Shown here: positions 22,471-33,135 of the stretch, piece after piece | Layout: each line of letters starts with the position of its first letter | Numbering within the stretch: position 1 is the stretch's first letter | Assembly: GCA_030770425.1 (NCBI GenBank) | Contig: JASJFT010000079.1 | Location: 1-64,000 of the forward strand | DNA from: Darksidea phi | Taxonomy: Eukaryota; Ascomycota; Dothideomycetes; Pleosporales; Lentitheciaceae | Direction: 5' to 3' | Length of the DNA: 64,000 bases | Program-made: the position numbers and the translations under genes | The notes under the pieces: model-generated | Database searches by the model: none | Told to the model about the DNA's origin: nothing | The model's input: the letters and a program-made list of their open reading frames with translations, nothing else

Positions 22471-23616
22471 ATGCCCACCATGTACAAAGCGTTAGTCCAG
22501 GAATCCGCAGACCAACCCCTCACCCTCACATCCCTCCCGGCGCCCTCTCACCCCGTTCCCCTAGGCACCGCCCTTGTCCAACCCCTATACGCCAATCTAG
22601 CAAGCTACACCCGCTCTCTCGTCAACGGCACATATACGCGCCCAGTACCATACCCTTTCGTCCCTGGCCACAGCTGCGTCGCTCGCATAGAAGCCGTCGG
22701 CGCTGACGCCACACATATCAAATCCGGAGACATCGTTTGGGTCGACTCACTAGTTACGGCGCGCGATGACCCAGACACACAGTTCCTCCTCGGCTTCTTC
22801 GGCGGTGCGACGCCTGCAGCGCAGAAATTGATGGCTGATGCCTGGCCTAGAGGCTGCTTTGCGGAGAAGGCGGTTGTGCCTTTGGAGAACTGCTTCCTCC
22901 TTCCCAATTCTTTATTCGAGGACAAGATAAAAGGTGGTGGAGGCTATCATCTAAGGGATATAGCGGCTCTAACCTACATACTTGTTGGCTTTGCAGGACT
23001 TGTGGATGCAGGTGTTGGTGCGGGAACTACCGTCATTGTGGCACCCGCTACGGGGAAGTATTCTGGGGGTGCGGTGTTGGCAGCGCTTGCTCTTGGTGCG
23101 AAAGTGGTCGCGGCGAGCCGGAGTGGGGAAAAGCTGGAGGTGATGCGGCGATTCCCTGGCGCAAACGAGCGACTTACGACGGTCCGACTCACGGGAGACA
23201 TTGACGAGGATGCGAAGAAGCTTTTAGAAGCGACGGCAGGGAAGGGCGCGCATGTCTTTATGGATGTTTCGCCTCCGTTGACGTCTATGCCATCGCATAT
23301 CCCGGCGGCGATGAAAGCTTTGCGACGGAATGCGCAAGTCATTCTTGAAGGCGGACTTATGGCGGATATCTCATTCGGCTACTTTGAAGCCATGTTGAGG
23401 AATTTGACGGTAAAGGGCAAGTTCATGTATGAGAGAGAGCATGTGGAAAGATGCCTTGCACTGATTGAGAATGGAAATTTAGTGTTGGGAGAGAGTGCCG
23501 GGCTTACTGTCAGCGGTATGTATGGGTTGGATGAATTGGACAAGGTAGTGGAGAAGAAGGAGGGTAATGAGTGGTGGGGTGGTGATATCTTGGTGGTACC
23601 GAATGGGAAGGTTTGA
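22471..23616 (+). CDS. Medium-chain dehydrogenase/reductase (quinone-reductase-like, no catalytic zinc motif)
   Basis: Intronless, 381 aa, start ATG 22471. It has the GroES-like N-terminal fold (FVPGHSCVARIEAVGADATHIKSGDIVWVD) and a Rossmann domain (TVIVAPATGKYSGGAVLAALALGAKVVAASRS). The usual zinc-ADH GHE is GHS here and the N-terminal catalytic Cys is absent (YANLASYTRS), so it is likely a zinc-independent NAD(P)H reductase. It lies 284 nt after the P450 on the same strand and converges on the short-chain reductase with 214 nt between stop codons. The substrate is not known. Confidence 0.9.
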   Translation: MPTMYKALVQESADQPLTLTSLPAPSHPVPLGTALVQPLYANLASYTRSLVNGTYTRPVPYPFVPGHSCVARIEAVGADATHIKSGDIVWVDSLVTARDDPDTQFLLGFFGGATPAAQKLMADAWPRGCFAEKAVVPLENCFLLPNSLFEDKIKGGGGYHLRDIAALTYILVGFAGLVDAGVGAGTTVIVAPATGKYSGGAVLAALALGAKVVAASRSGEKLEVMRRFPGANERLTTVRLTGDIDEDAKKLLEATAGKGAHVFMDVSPPLTSMPSHIPAAMKALRRNAQVILEGGLMADISFGYFEAMLRNLTVKGKFMYEREHVERCLALIENGNLVLGESAGLTVSGMYGLDELDKVVEKKEGNEWWGGDILVVPNGKV

Positions 23617-23830
23617 AGACAGTCGGGTGACGGGACATATTTGTGAGTGTCATCAAAGGGATGGGTGAAAATTAGCCAAATGCAGCTGCGTTATTCCGAC
23701 GTGATCACGAGAGTATTTCGTATCTTTGTGGGGGTTTGCTCAAAAAGACGAGTTCTATATTTCGCTTTGATCTATTGTCCCGTCCATGCACATCATTTAC
23801 TGATTCCTCAAGCCACCAAAATTTCAGCCT

Positions 23831-25022
23831 TCATAGCTTGAAATCGCGCTTCACAAGCTTCTCGCTCAAAGCCCACAATTTTTCCGCAATCTTTGAATCT
23901 GTAGCATGTGGCGCGGCCTCCACGATCTGGCAATCATGCAAGAGGATGCCTTTTGGTTCTGATTCGAAATGTCAGTACAGGTACTGGGGCAGTCGGACAT
24001 GGTTGCAAAAAAACGTACCGTTCAAAGCAGGATCGAAAGCAGCAACAAGTGTTGTTGCAGCGCCTTGATCGAGGTTCTTCCAGAACGGACTGGTATTGCG
24101 TATTGCTTCTTCACCGTCTGGGTCCAGATCGCGACTCAGGCCCGTCCATATCGCTAGAACAAAGTCAGCATATGCGCCTTCACCGTGGTGTTCTACAGGT
24201 GATTAGGAAAGTGACCTACATCCCGGATGCACCGCATAGCTCAAAATCCCCTTCGCCTTCAACGCCTTCGTCAATTCAACCGAGAACAAAATATTCGCCG
24301 ATTTCGCCTGTCCATAGGCTATATATCCATTATACGCACCCACGGTGCCTTTCGCAAAGGCGCCACGTAGAGGCATATGTGCCTCTTCAGGTGGGATTTC
24401 ATTGCCTTCGAAGTTGTAGTCATGGAATCTGACCGGGCTAAGGCGATGCCCTAAGCTTGTAAGATTGACAACGCGCGTTGAGCCTGGATTGCTCGACTTC
24501 GCGGCCGAAAGAAGTTGAGGGATAAGCAGATTAGTCAAGAGAAAGTGGCCGATGTGGTTGCATCCGAACTGGGATTCGATGCCTTCGACAGTCAACCGGC
24601 GTTTCGGGGTCATAATCGCGGCGTTGTTGATGATGATGTCTAGGCGATTGGTGAGTTTGGTCACTTCCGCCGCAGCCTTTCTGACAGATTCTTGCGACAT
24701 GAGGTCCAACAGCACCATCTGGACGTTGACGTCGGGATAGGCATTTTTGATAGCCTTGGCGACGGTATCAAGCTTGGATGGCGTGCGAGAAGCAAGGATC
24801 AGGATAGAAGGTGATTGTGAAGCAATACCACTTGCTGTTGATGAGCCGATACCTTCGGGAGAAACGCCTGTGATCAGCACTAGAGATCGTTAGCAGAGAT
24901 ATCTGAAAGCATCTGAGAGGAACAGTACCACTCTTGCCCCGGATTTGATCCCCGAAGGCTTTCGCCACCTCAAGGCCGCCCGTCTCTTGGTTCCACTCAG
25001 GATGCGATAAAGCGACTGCCAT
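23831..25022 (-). CDS. Short-chain dehydrogenase/reductase
   Basis: Four exons, 25022-24929, 24879-24220, 24153-24019 and 23958-23831, give 338 aa. It shows the SDR set: cofactor loop TGVSPEGIGSSTA, NNAAIM, catalytic Ser in NLTSLGHR and YIAYGQAKSANILF containing YxxxK. It resembles the retinol-dehydrogenase/WW-oxidoreductase-like fungal SDRs that start with a HPEW...GLEVAKAF segment. The first donor could be GTACTG (used, giving GKSVLITG) or the GTGGTA four bases earlier in transcript order (giving GKM); both keep the frame. The first in-frame ATG is 25022. The gene is divergent from the FAD monooxygenase across 808 nt, which suggests co-regulation but does not prove it. Confidence 0.92.
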
Positions 25023-25830
25023 CTTGTCAGTGGCCCACACACAGGATACCGCACAATCCACGCTTTTAGGACGAAGCCTAGATACACAGCCCCACGCGCA
25101 TTGCCCCTCTGGGATCGATTTTCAGGGATATCATTCGTATCCGGATTACTCACGCGTGGTCTGTGCATACTATTCCTGTCTTGTAGGGTGCTCCCTTAAG
25201 CTTTCCACCTCTACCGGGTTATAACGACACGTTGAATCTAAAGCATCTCCACATACCAGGTCCCCTCAGCCTCCAAAGCAGATATCGAGCTACTTGGCCC
25301 GAACGAGTCAAGCGCATCCTGGTCATGATGCAGGGGTCCACGGTGCGGGGAATCGCGTCTCTCATGTGGGGCACCAGCACATCTCCAACACTACGACGCA
25401 CATCACGCGCCAGCAATCTACTCGGCAGATGTACATTCCCTCCTAGGTTTGCACCCCGGATAATCCCGCCTTGGGGATGATGGTGCGTGGACTCTCTACA
25501 GGGCGAGGCCGGAGAACGGCACTTGTGCGACCTCAATTGGATCGGATGCATACCACCTAGATTTTCCAAGCGTGTCAAACCGCCATCAGTAACATTCTTG
25601 TTCTGAGCCTTGGCCTTATTGACCGAGGAGAAGTGAGGATTCTAGTTCGCGGAGCCCCACTGAGAAAGCTCGCGATGCTAGTCTAGATCAATCCCCCGGT
25701 TGCTTGCGACTTTGTCAAAGCTCACCTCGGTTCCGCTCGGAGCTTCGCGTATTAGTAGGAGCAATTGAGATCACGGCTACAGCAACTGATGCCTCTTCGC
25801 GCAAAGATTGACGAACCCAAATTCACGAAC
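25023..25830. promoter_or_regulatory. Shared upstream region of the SDR and FAD monooxygenase genes
   Basis: 808 nt between divergent starts. No supported gene is inside. It would be the site for binding of a common transcription factor. No Zn2Cys6 regulator gene is visible in the window. An ATG at 25789, in frame with the monooxygenase, would extend that protein by 14 residues. Confidence 0.45.
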
Positions 25831-27263
25831 ATGGCGGTTCCTCAGACGGATGGCACGCATGCGAATGGTGTGAAGCCGAAGACGGGCATCAAGGTCATTA
25901 TAGTGGGCGCGGGTATGGTATCCGTTGTCGTTGAACTAATCTCCAAACACTGACTCTGCCTCCAGGTTTCGGCGGCCTCACGGCGGCCATAGAATGTGTC
26001 AAACAAGGACACACCGCCGTCATCTACGAGTCGTTTCCCGAACTTAAGATCCTAGGCGACATTATATCCTTTGGTCCCAATGCCGGTCGCATCTTCTACC
26101 GCTGGAATAATGGCGAAATCGTGAAGAAGATGCGTTCCCTTTCTATCGATTTGACACACTACGGCTTCAATATTCACAAATACGACACCGGCGAGATCGT
26201 CACCAACCAAAAAACGCCCCCCAAAGATGAGACGGCACCCGTATTCAACGGTCATCGAGGCGAACTGCATGAGATTGTTTTCAACTATGCTAAAGAAGTT
26301 GGCGTAGAAATAAACCTGGGCTGTCGCGTGGAGAAGTACTTTGAGACGGAGGAGGCGGCGGGTATTGTGCTAGAGGATGGGACTAAAATTGAGGGCGATG
26401 TGGTCGTCGGAAGTGATGGAGTGAGAAGTAAAGCGAGAACACTCGTCTTGGGTTACGAGGATAAGCCAAAGTCCTCTGGTTATGCAGTTTGGAGATCATG
26501 GTTTAGCAATAAAGACATGATCGCCGATCCCGAGACGAAGCAGTTCTGCGAGAACGGCGACACTTTCAATGGATGGATAGGTATGTATTTCTCTTGCTCG
26601 GAGCTGATCTCTTCCACGCACTGATGCAACTGCATAGGCCCAGACGTCCACTTTCTCTTCAGCACCCTAAAAGGCGGCTCAGACTGCTGCTGGGTCCTCA
26701 CCCACCGCGACGAACACGACATCGACGAATCGTGGTCATTTCCTGGCAAACTCTCCGAAGTAAAGGAAGTGCTCAAAGACTGGGATCCCATGTGCACAAA
26801 AATCATCTCAAAAACGCCTGAAGACAAACTAGTAGATTGGAAACTTGTCTACCGCGACCCTCTTCCAAATTGGGTCTCTGGCTACGGTTCCGCTCCCGGC
26901 CATGGCCGGATCTGCTTGCTAGGCGACGCCGCACATCCGTTCCTACCAACGAGCGCTCAGGGGGCAACGCAGGCTCTTGAAGATGGCGTCACGCTTGCGG
27001 TGCTGTTGAGGAAGGCCGGAAAGGGCAATATGAGGGGGGCGTTGAGGGCATATCAGGAGGCGAGGTATGATAGGGTAAAGAAGGTGCAGAAGACTGGCGA
27101 GACAACAAGAGATATGTGGCACAAGACGGATTGGGAGAAGGTGAAGAAAGAGCCAGAAAGTATACAATTTCCGAGGGAAGGATGGATTTTTGAGTTTGAT
27201 GCTGAGAAGTATGCCGAGGAGCACGGGGATGAAATTATTGCTAAGGTCAGTGCAACGGCCTGA
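25831..27263 (+). CDS. FAD-dependent monooxygenase (salicylate hydroxylase-like)
   Basis: Three exons, 25831-25912, 25966-26580 and 26638-27263, with introns of 53 and 57 nt, give 440 aa. It is a group A flavoprotein hydroxylase: VIIVGAGFGGLTAAIE (dinucleotide fold, created by splicing intron 1), VVVGSDGVRSKAR (DG motif), and GRICLLGDAAHPFLPTSAQG for the second FAD motif. Such enzymes use NAD(P)H and O2 to hydroxylate aromatic or related substrates. There is no membrane segment or targeting signal. The gene is divergent from the SDR. Together with the P450, MDR and SDR it makes four oxidoreductases in 7 kb. The substrate is not assignable. Confidence 0.93.
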
Positions 27264-28941
27264 ATTTACACAGACTGAAGGTACAGAGTATCATTGAGAT
27301 ATTCAGATATACCCAACTTCAAGGTTCTCTGAAAACATCAATGCAAAGGGAGCCTACCTCGCCTTACTTTTGAGAGACTAGCCTAGCGCTAGCGTTGCTG
27401 CGACTTCTTTACCCGTCCTTGTTGCTCTCTTCCTCCACTTTCTCTTTCGAGCAGTATTCCTCCTAGCCATATTTTGTTCGATTGCTCCGCCCAGCCAGCT
27501 CTAACAACACCAACTCACTCAAACTTTTCCAGCCAGCTTGTTACACATGTCTCTTGACCTAGGTATTGAGAACGAGGCTCGAAGGGGAGTATCTACAGCT
27601 GGCTGGAGATGAGTGGGAGAGGCTAGCGAAGGAAGGTGAGGGAAGTGCTGGTGCTTACGGACCGCGGCACAAAAATGTCGAACATAGGATGTTTTGGATG
27701 TAAGGGGCTGTCGGAGGCGTGTGTTCGCGGAGATGGATTCGGTATAGTGTCATTTCTTTCTCTACATGTTTTCCCGCTGCGCTTTTCCTTTTCGCGGCCT
27801 ACATGAATATCTGGTTGATTTCTGTTTCTTTTGTCACTTTATACTGCGGTCTTCGCACGACGGTGGATTCTGGCTGAGATGTTAGGTACTTCTCACCAGT
27901 CGCCAAGCAGAACTGCTCGTCCGTGCTAAAGATTGCAGTGCAACCCAAAGATAGTAGTCTGGGTTGGCGCTCACCGGTCGCCAAGTAGAACTGCTCGTCC
28001 GTGCTAAAGATTGCAGTGCAACTGCGGCTTGCCAAGCAAATGAGATGGCTAATCGGTCGTTTTCTTTTCTGCTTTCCATAGATCGCCGCTCTGGGTTCCA
28101 ATTCATAGGTATTTTCCATTACAATGGACTTCCTTTACGTATCAGCTTTCTCTAAGCACTTATCTATGAAATAAACAACCTCTACACCATCAAGATTGCG
28201 TGAAGGCTTTCAAGAAACCCAAGAAACCCATCTACATGCTGGGTCGTGAAAGCTTTGCTATTTCGGAAGAAAGCGGTGTTTTGTTTCCGCACAGGGGTTG
28301 AGTAGGTAAGGGGTTTGCCTCTAGATGCTTACATTCGAGGATCTCTCAAGATAGAAAATATTCTTTCCTCACTCGGCCGCATGCATGCGATGCGCAACTG
28401 TAGTGATATAAATGGTAGAAGTAGGCGCCGTCGATGGATATCAATAGCCGGCCATTTGGTGAGGGCCAGATTTTGCAATCAATCTGAGGGTGCGCTCGGA
28501 ACTTGCAAGCTTTCTAGCAAAAAGGGTAGATCTCCACGTACTTATGAAGGCAAAATGCTATTCATGGCACACGTCCGAAGCAATGGTTCACGCAAGTGCT
28601 GCGCAATACGGTGGCGGAGATCTACATCGCTAAGCTACTGATAGCCTAGCGCGTTAATAGCCGCCTTCCCGGTGACGTTTATCGAGGCTGGGGGTCCACG
28701 GGTAGCAGCACTTGAAATTAACAGTCATTTCAGTCCCACCAACAAGTTTCGAAACCCAATACCTGCTACTTTCTAATCTTCAACCATCATTATTGTTCCA
28801 ATCTGCATCTTTGCACTGGCATCTGACTGATCGTTGCAAGTCGCGCTCGCTAATCATTACAGGCGCAGCTCTCCGTTACTTCCGTCATCGCCTAGCGCAG
28901 AGATCCGAACCACGCCGTATTCACCAGCAACTACAACCGCA
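27264..28941. other. Intergenic, no supported gene
   Basis: 1.68 kb with the 53-nt direct repeat described separately. Short frames only. The right end holds the promoter of the syntaxin gene. Confidence 0.5.
27892..28022. repeat. 53-nt direct repeat, period 78 nt
   Basis: 27892-27944 and 27970-28022 differ at two positions only. Each copy carries TCGTCCGTGCTAAAGATTGC. The 25-nt spacer is unrelated. This looks like a recent local duplication in intergenic DNA. Confidence 0.88.
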
Positions 28942-30152
28942 ATGTCTTACGGCGGATATCAGCAGTACGGTGGGAACCCATATGGCCAGTCTGGTCAAGC
29001 TGAGGAAGGACATGGAGGCGTGAATCCTTATGGAGGGACGGGCGGCGGTTATGGAGCTTCCAATCCGTACGGTGGAACTGGCGGTGGATATGGAGCTTCG
29101 GAGCAGCATGGCGGCACGGTAAGTAGCGTCACAGCTCACCTCTTGAGTAGTCTTGGGTGCGCGCGACGTCGATGCTGACTTGCAATAGAACGAACAATCG
29201 CTCAACCCTCCGCCGCTAACTCACGAGAACTCGGCCGTCTCGGCGGCCTCGGACTACTCACAGCCGGGTGCATATCCATTGCAGCATGGCTCTACGCCAA
29301 TAAGCCAGCAAGACTTCCTCGCGCGCATCGATGGAGCGAAGAGTAGGATCAACCAACTCTCCAACAGCATCGCTGAGATCGCAAACATCCACCAGCGCAT
29401 GCTGTCATCGCCCGAGAACAGTTCAACTGCACAACTAGAAGGCATCATCACCGAGACGCAGCGCAGGAACATGGAGATACAAGGTGAGATTAAGTTTTTG
29501 GAGAAGGATGCGTCACGAGAGCCGAACAACTCCTTCAAGAAAACGCAGGTGGAATCGTTGAAGCGCACATTCAAGAAGCAGCTGGAGGACTTTCAGAAGG
29601 AAGAGTCAGACTATTCCAAGCGGTATCGCGAGGCGATTGCACGGCAATATCGCATTGTGAACCCGGACGCTACCGAGGAAGAGGTCCAGCAAGCGGCGAA
29701 TGCGGACTGGGGCGATGAAGGCATTTTCCAGCAGGCAGTAAGTTGATAACCGTCAATTAAACCCGCATAGCAGGCGCTCATGATTTGCGCAGCTCAAAAG
29801 CAACCGTAGCGGCCACGCAGCGAGTGTTCTCGGCGCTGTCCGAGCTCGTCACAACGACATCCAGCGCATCGAGAAGACACTGGGCGAGCTGGCACTTCTC
29901 TTCCAGCAACTAAACGAAGTCGCCGTCTACCAAGAAGCCGCAGTAGAGCAGATCGAAGGTAGGACGCATGGTGTGAACGAGGACGCGAAGCACGCCAACG
30001 AACAGCTCGACACGGGTATCAAGTCGGCGCGCCGGGCGAGGAAACTCAAGTGGTGGACTCTGCTCGTTGTTGTCATCATCATCGCCATCATCGCCATCGT
30101 TCTTGGGGTGTACTTTGGGGTGGTAGTGCCTAACAGGAACAAGAACTCGTGA
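28942..30152 (+). CDS. sso1: Plasma-membrane t-SNARE, Sso1/Sso2-type syntaxin
   Basis: Three exons, 28942-29118, 29189-29737 and 29793-30152, with introns of 70 and 55 nt, give 361 aa. The N-terminus (1-60) is Gly/Tyr-rich and holds two tandem copies of the 13-residue unit NPYGGTGGGYGAS. The Habc three-helix region runs about 90-230. The SNARE motif, about 265-325, starts DIQRIEKTLGELALLFQQL and has the zero-layer Gln. A C-terminal anchor (WWTLLVVVIIIAIIAIVLG) is followed by a short lumenal tail. It fuses secretory vesicles at the plasma membrane with Sec9 and Snc. The Gly/Tyr repeats are longer than in yeast Sso1 and could vary between strains. Confidence 0.94.
29023..29100 (+). repeat. 39-nt tandem repeat in the syntaxin N-terminus
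   Basis: Two in-frame 39-nt units (29023-29061, 29062-29100) encode the same 13 residues, with synonymous changes between them. The silent differences suggest an old duplication kept at protein level. Confidence 0.9.
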
Positions 30153-31155
30153 TGAGACAAATGGTAAGATGCGCTCGAAGGGGACGATGCTGGACGAATG
30201 GGATGGCACAGCCTCAATTGGAGCGAGACCAGGCGACTTGGCTGCTGCGCCGGGATTGTAAGCAATAAAGCTGCTTCCGTTTCGAGGCCGCCTTCCAACA
30301 GCTGGGAGGATTTATGTGAGACGAAGAAGCGGACAAAGGGTACCACTGTAATGTCTGACCGTTAATGTTAATGCGAGCTGTCTTGGTGCGCATTGTTCTG
30401 TGTACCGTAAAGGAGGTGGCAACAAAGCCTAACACAGCAGCAATCTCGGATGTCATTTTAACGAGACTTCGCCCGTTTGATGATGAGCATCCTCCGCCTC
30501 GCCCGGCTATGGCCTATTTCGTCTATTGATGGCTTCGCCGAGCCGCGAGACCAGGGTGCTAATGACACGGGGGATCGGGCGTCTGGCAAATTGGGCGGCG
30601 CTCCTGAGCGACGCCCGTTGGGAATCGGGGATGACAACGACGCTGAGGCGAAATGCAGCAGGCTTTGCTGGCCGTGAGCAGTGAAATGTGGGCTAATTTT
30701 ATTCGGATCGCTGGCGATTCGCGAGGGATGACGGCAGAGCGCGTTTCAGAACGGATGGTGGGCCACCTCTCGAAGCGGGAAGACGAGGTTTGCTGGCGGC
30801 CTGGGAGCTTTGCAGCTGTGTGGACCCCTGCGCGCCCATGCTGCGTTTCCCGCCAATCACGGCGCGGGTGTGCATTCCATCTGGACCACCCTGGGAGGAT
30901 AAACCACCCCTATAGCCCGCGCCCGCCCAGCTTGTTTCTTGTTTCTCTTCCCCATCCTCCTCGCTCTTCCCCAGCCTGCCTCCTTGCTCGCTGTCGTTAT
31001 TGCATTAATTGCCACCCTTCTTACACTCGTTTGTCCGGGCTCACGCCTGCTTTTTATTTTCCTTTCCTGCTACTGTCGCTCTCCACCGCTCGCTGATTTC
31101 CCGTCGACTCTTCGCCCTCTTCTCGTAATTATTCGACATACCACATCCATCGATC
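30153..31155. other. Intergenic region with the GH72 promoter
   Basis: 1.0 kb between tandem genes. From about 30930 to 31140 the plus strand is CT-rich, as in strongly expressed fungal genes. No gene supported. Confidence 0.55.
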
Positions 31156-32670
31156 ATGAAGTTCGCCGTTGCTGCCGCGAGCATCCTCGCTGCGGGCGTT
31201 GCGGCCTCGCCTGCTGCTCCCGCGAAGCGTGCTGGGATTACTCCCGTCACCATCAAGGGAAACGGTCCGTCTCGCGTGTCGGATGGTGCATTGGATCAAG
31301 ACTGACGACTCTACAGCTTTCTTCGCCGGCGATAAGCGCTTCTATATCCGCGGCGTTGACTACCAGCCAGGTCCGTTACCTCTGGTGCAATCCTCGATCC
31401 CGCCCTTACTGACCACATACAGGCGGCCCATCCGAGCCCAAGGACCCCATCGCAGACACCGAGGGCTGCAAGCGCGACGTGGAGAAGTTCAAAGAGCTCG
31501 GCCTGAACACGATCCGTGTCTATACCATCGACAACTCAAAGAAGCATGACGACTGCATGAAGATCCTGGCCGACGCTGGCATCTATGTCGCGTTGGACGT
31601 CAACAGCCGGTACTACTCGCTCAACCGAGCCAACCAGAAGGCCATCCAGAAGTCTTACAACAAGGTCTATCTCCAGAGCGTGTTCGCCACGATCGATATC
31701 TTCCAAAAGTACGACAACACTCTGCTCTTCTTCTCGGCCAACGAGGTTCTTGACTCCCCTGACACCTCGGCGTGCGCCCCGTATGTCAAGGCTGTCAACC
31801 GTGACATGAAGTCGTACATCAATGCCCGCAAATACCGCAACATCCCCGTCGGCTACTCCGCTGCTGATGTTACTGCCAACCGCTTGGAGATGGCCCAGTA
31901 CATGAACTGCGGCCCTGATGCTGCTCGTGCTGACTTCTACGCTTTCAACGACTACTCCTGGTGCGACCCTGATGAGTTTGGCGAAACCGATTGGGCCCAG
32001 AAGGTCAAGAACTTTACAGACTACGGCAAGCCTCTTTTGTAAGTCGTCTGTCACACACATGTTTCGTAGGCATTTGCTAACTCGTCACAGCCTCTCTGAG
32101 TATGGCTGCAACCGTAACAAGCGCGAATTTAAGCAAGTCGCCTCTCTTTACAGCGACAAGATGACTTCGGTGTACTCCGGTGGTCTCGTCTACGAATACA
32201 CCCAAGAAGAAGCCGATTACGGACTAGTGGAGCTCAAGGATGGCAAGATTGACCCGCTCCCCGACTATGATGCTCTCAAGAAGGCTTTCTCGAAGACCCC
32301 GATCCCCACTACCGACGGTGGCTACAAGACCGACGGCAAGGCGTCCGCATGCCCCAAGAAGAGCGACCTTTGGGAAGTTGACATGAAGGATGACGAGCTT
32401 CCTGCCATGCCCGAAGGTCTCAAGGAGTACTTCGAGAACGGTGCTGGCGATGGTCCTGGTCTTACTGGTGGATCCCAAGATGCTGGCTCTGAGGAACAGA
32501 AGCTCGCCCCCGCTGGCTCCGGTGCTGTCACCACAGGTGCTGGCTCGGGCAGCAGCGCATCTAGCAGCCCAGGCGCGGCTGCTGGCCTCCAGCCTCCATT
32601 CTCGGCCGCTCCTCTCATCACCGGTGCAGTTGTGCTGTTCTCTGCTCTTGTCGGTGCAAGCCTGCTATAA
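31156..32670 (+). CDS. gel1: GPI-anchored 1,3-beta-glucanosyltransferase, GH72 (Gel/Gas family)
   Basis: Four exons, 31156-31264, 31317-31370, 31423-32038 and 32091-32670, all introns 52 nt, give 452 aa. Signal peptide 1-18 (MKFAVAAASILAAGVAAS). The GH72 domain runs about 26-335. It carries RFYIRGVDYQPGG, the acid/base Glu in FFSANEVL and the nucleophile Glu in FLSEYGC, the latter completed by intron 3. The C-terminus is Ser/Gly-rich and ends in a hydrophobic GPI signal (AAPLITGAVVLFSALVGASLL region). There is no cysteine-rich X8/CBM43 module, so it is of the Gel1-like subgroup. It elongates beta-1,3-glucan in the cell wall. Confidence 0.96.
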
Positions 32671-33135
32671 GCTAGGAAGTTATTGGTGCGTCCGATTCGT
32701 TGCACATCACAGTTTCTCACTAATCGGAGAGCTGCGTATGATGTTGAGACCCTTTGATGGGCTATGTCTTCTTCTATAATCGTATTTTAGAGGAATCTTT
32801 GCTTTGGAGTTCGTCCGCTCATCATGGAAGAGCGCGCTGGAGTTTTCGTTCTCTTGGAGTCCAGCATTTTCGCGGGCAAGATGTACAAAGTTGCATAGTA
32901 TATAAGTAATATGATTGCAGCTCAAAAAGTTCAATTGTTTCGTTTCGTTTCATATTCGTGCACAACTTGTAATGTCACATATAGACTTCATGGAGATCTC
33001 ACGGATCTTACTAAGCAGAAACCTTATCGATAGTCGCGAAATTCATCGTTGAACGTTGGACCGTTGCGTCGCATCCGTGTTCCAACCACGTAATCACCCG
33101 CCACTACTATCTCGCATCCCTCTGCTTATACCGTA
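32671..33135. other. Intergenic, 3' UTR and promoter
   Basis: 465 nt between tandem genes. No gene supported. AT-rich around 32760-32960. Confidence 0.6.
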
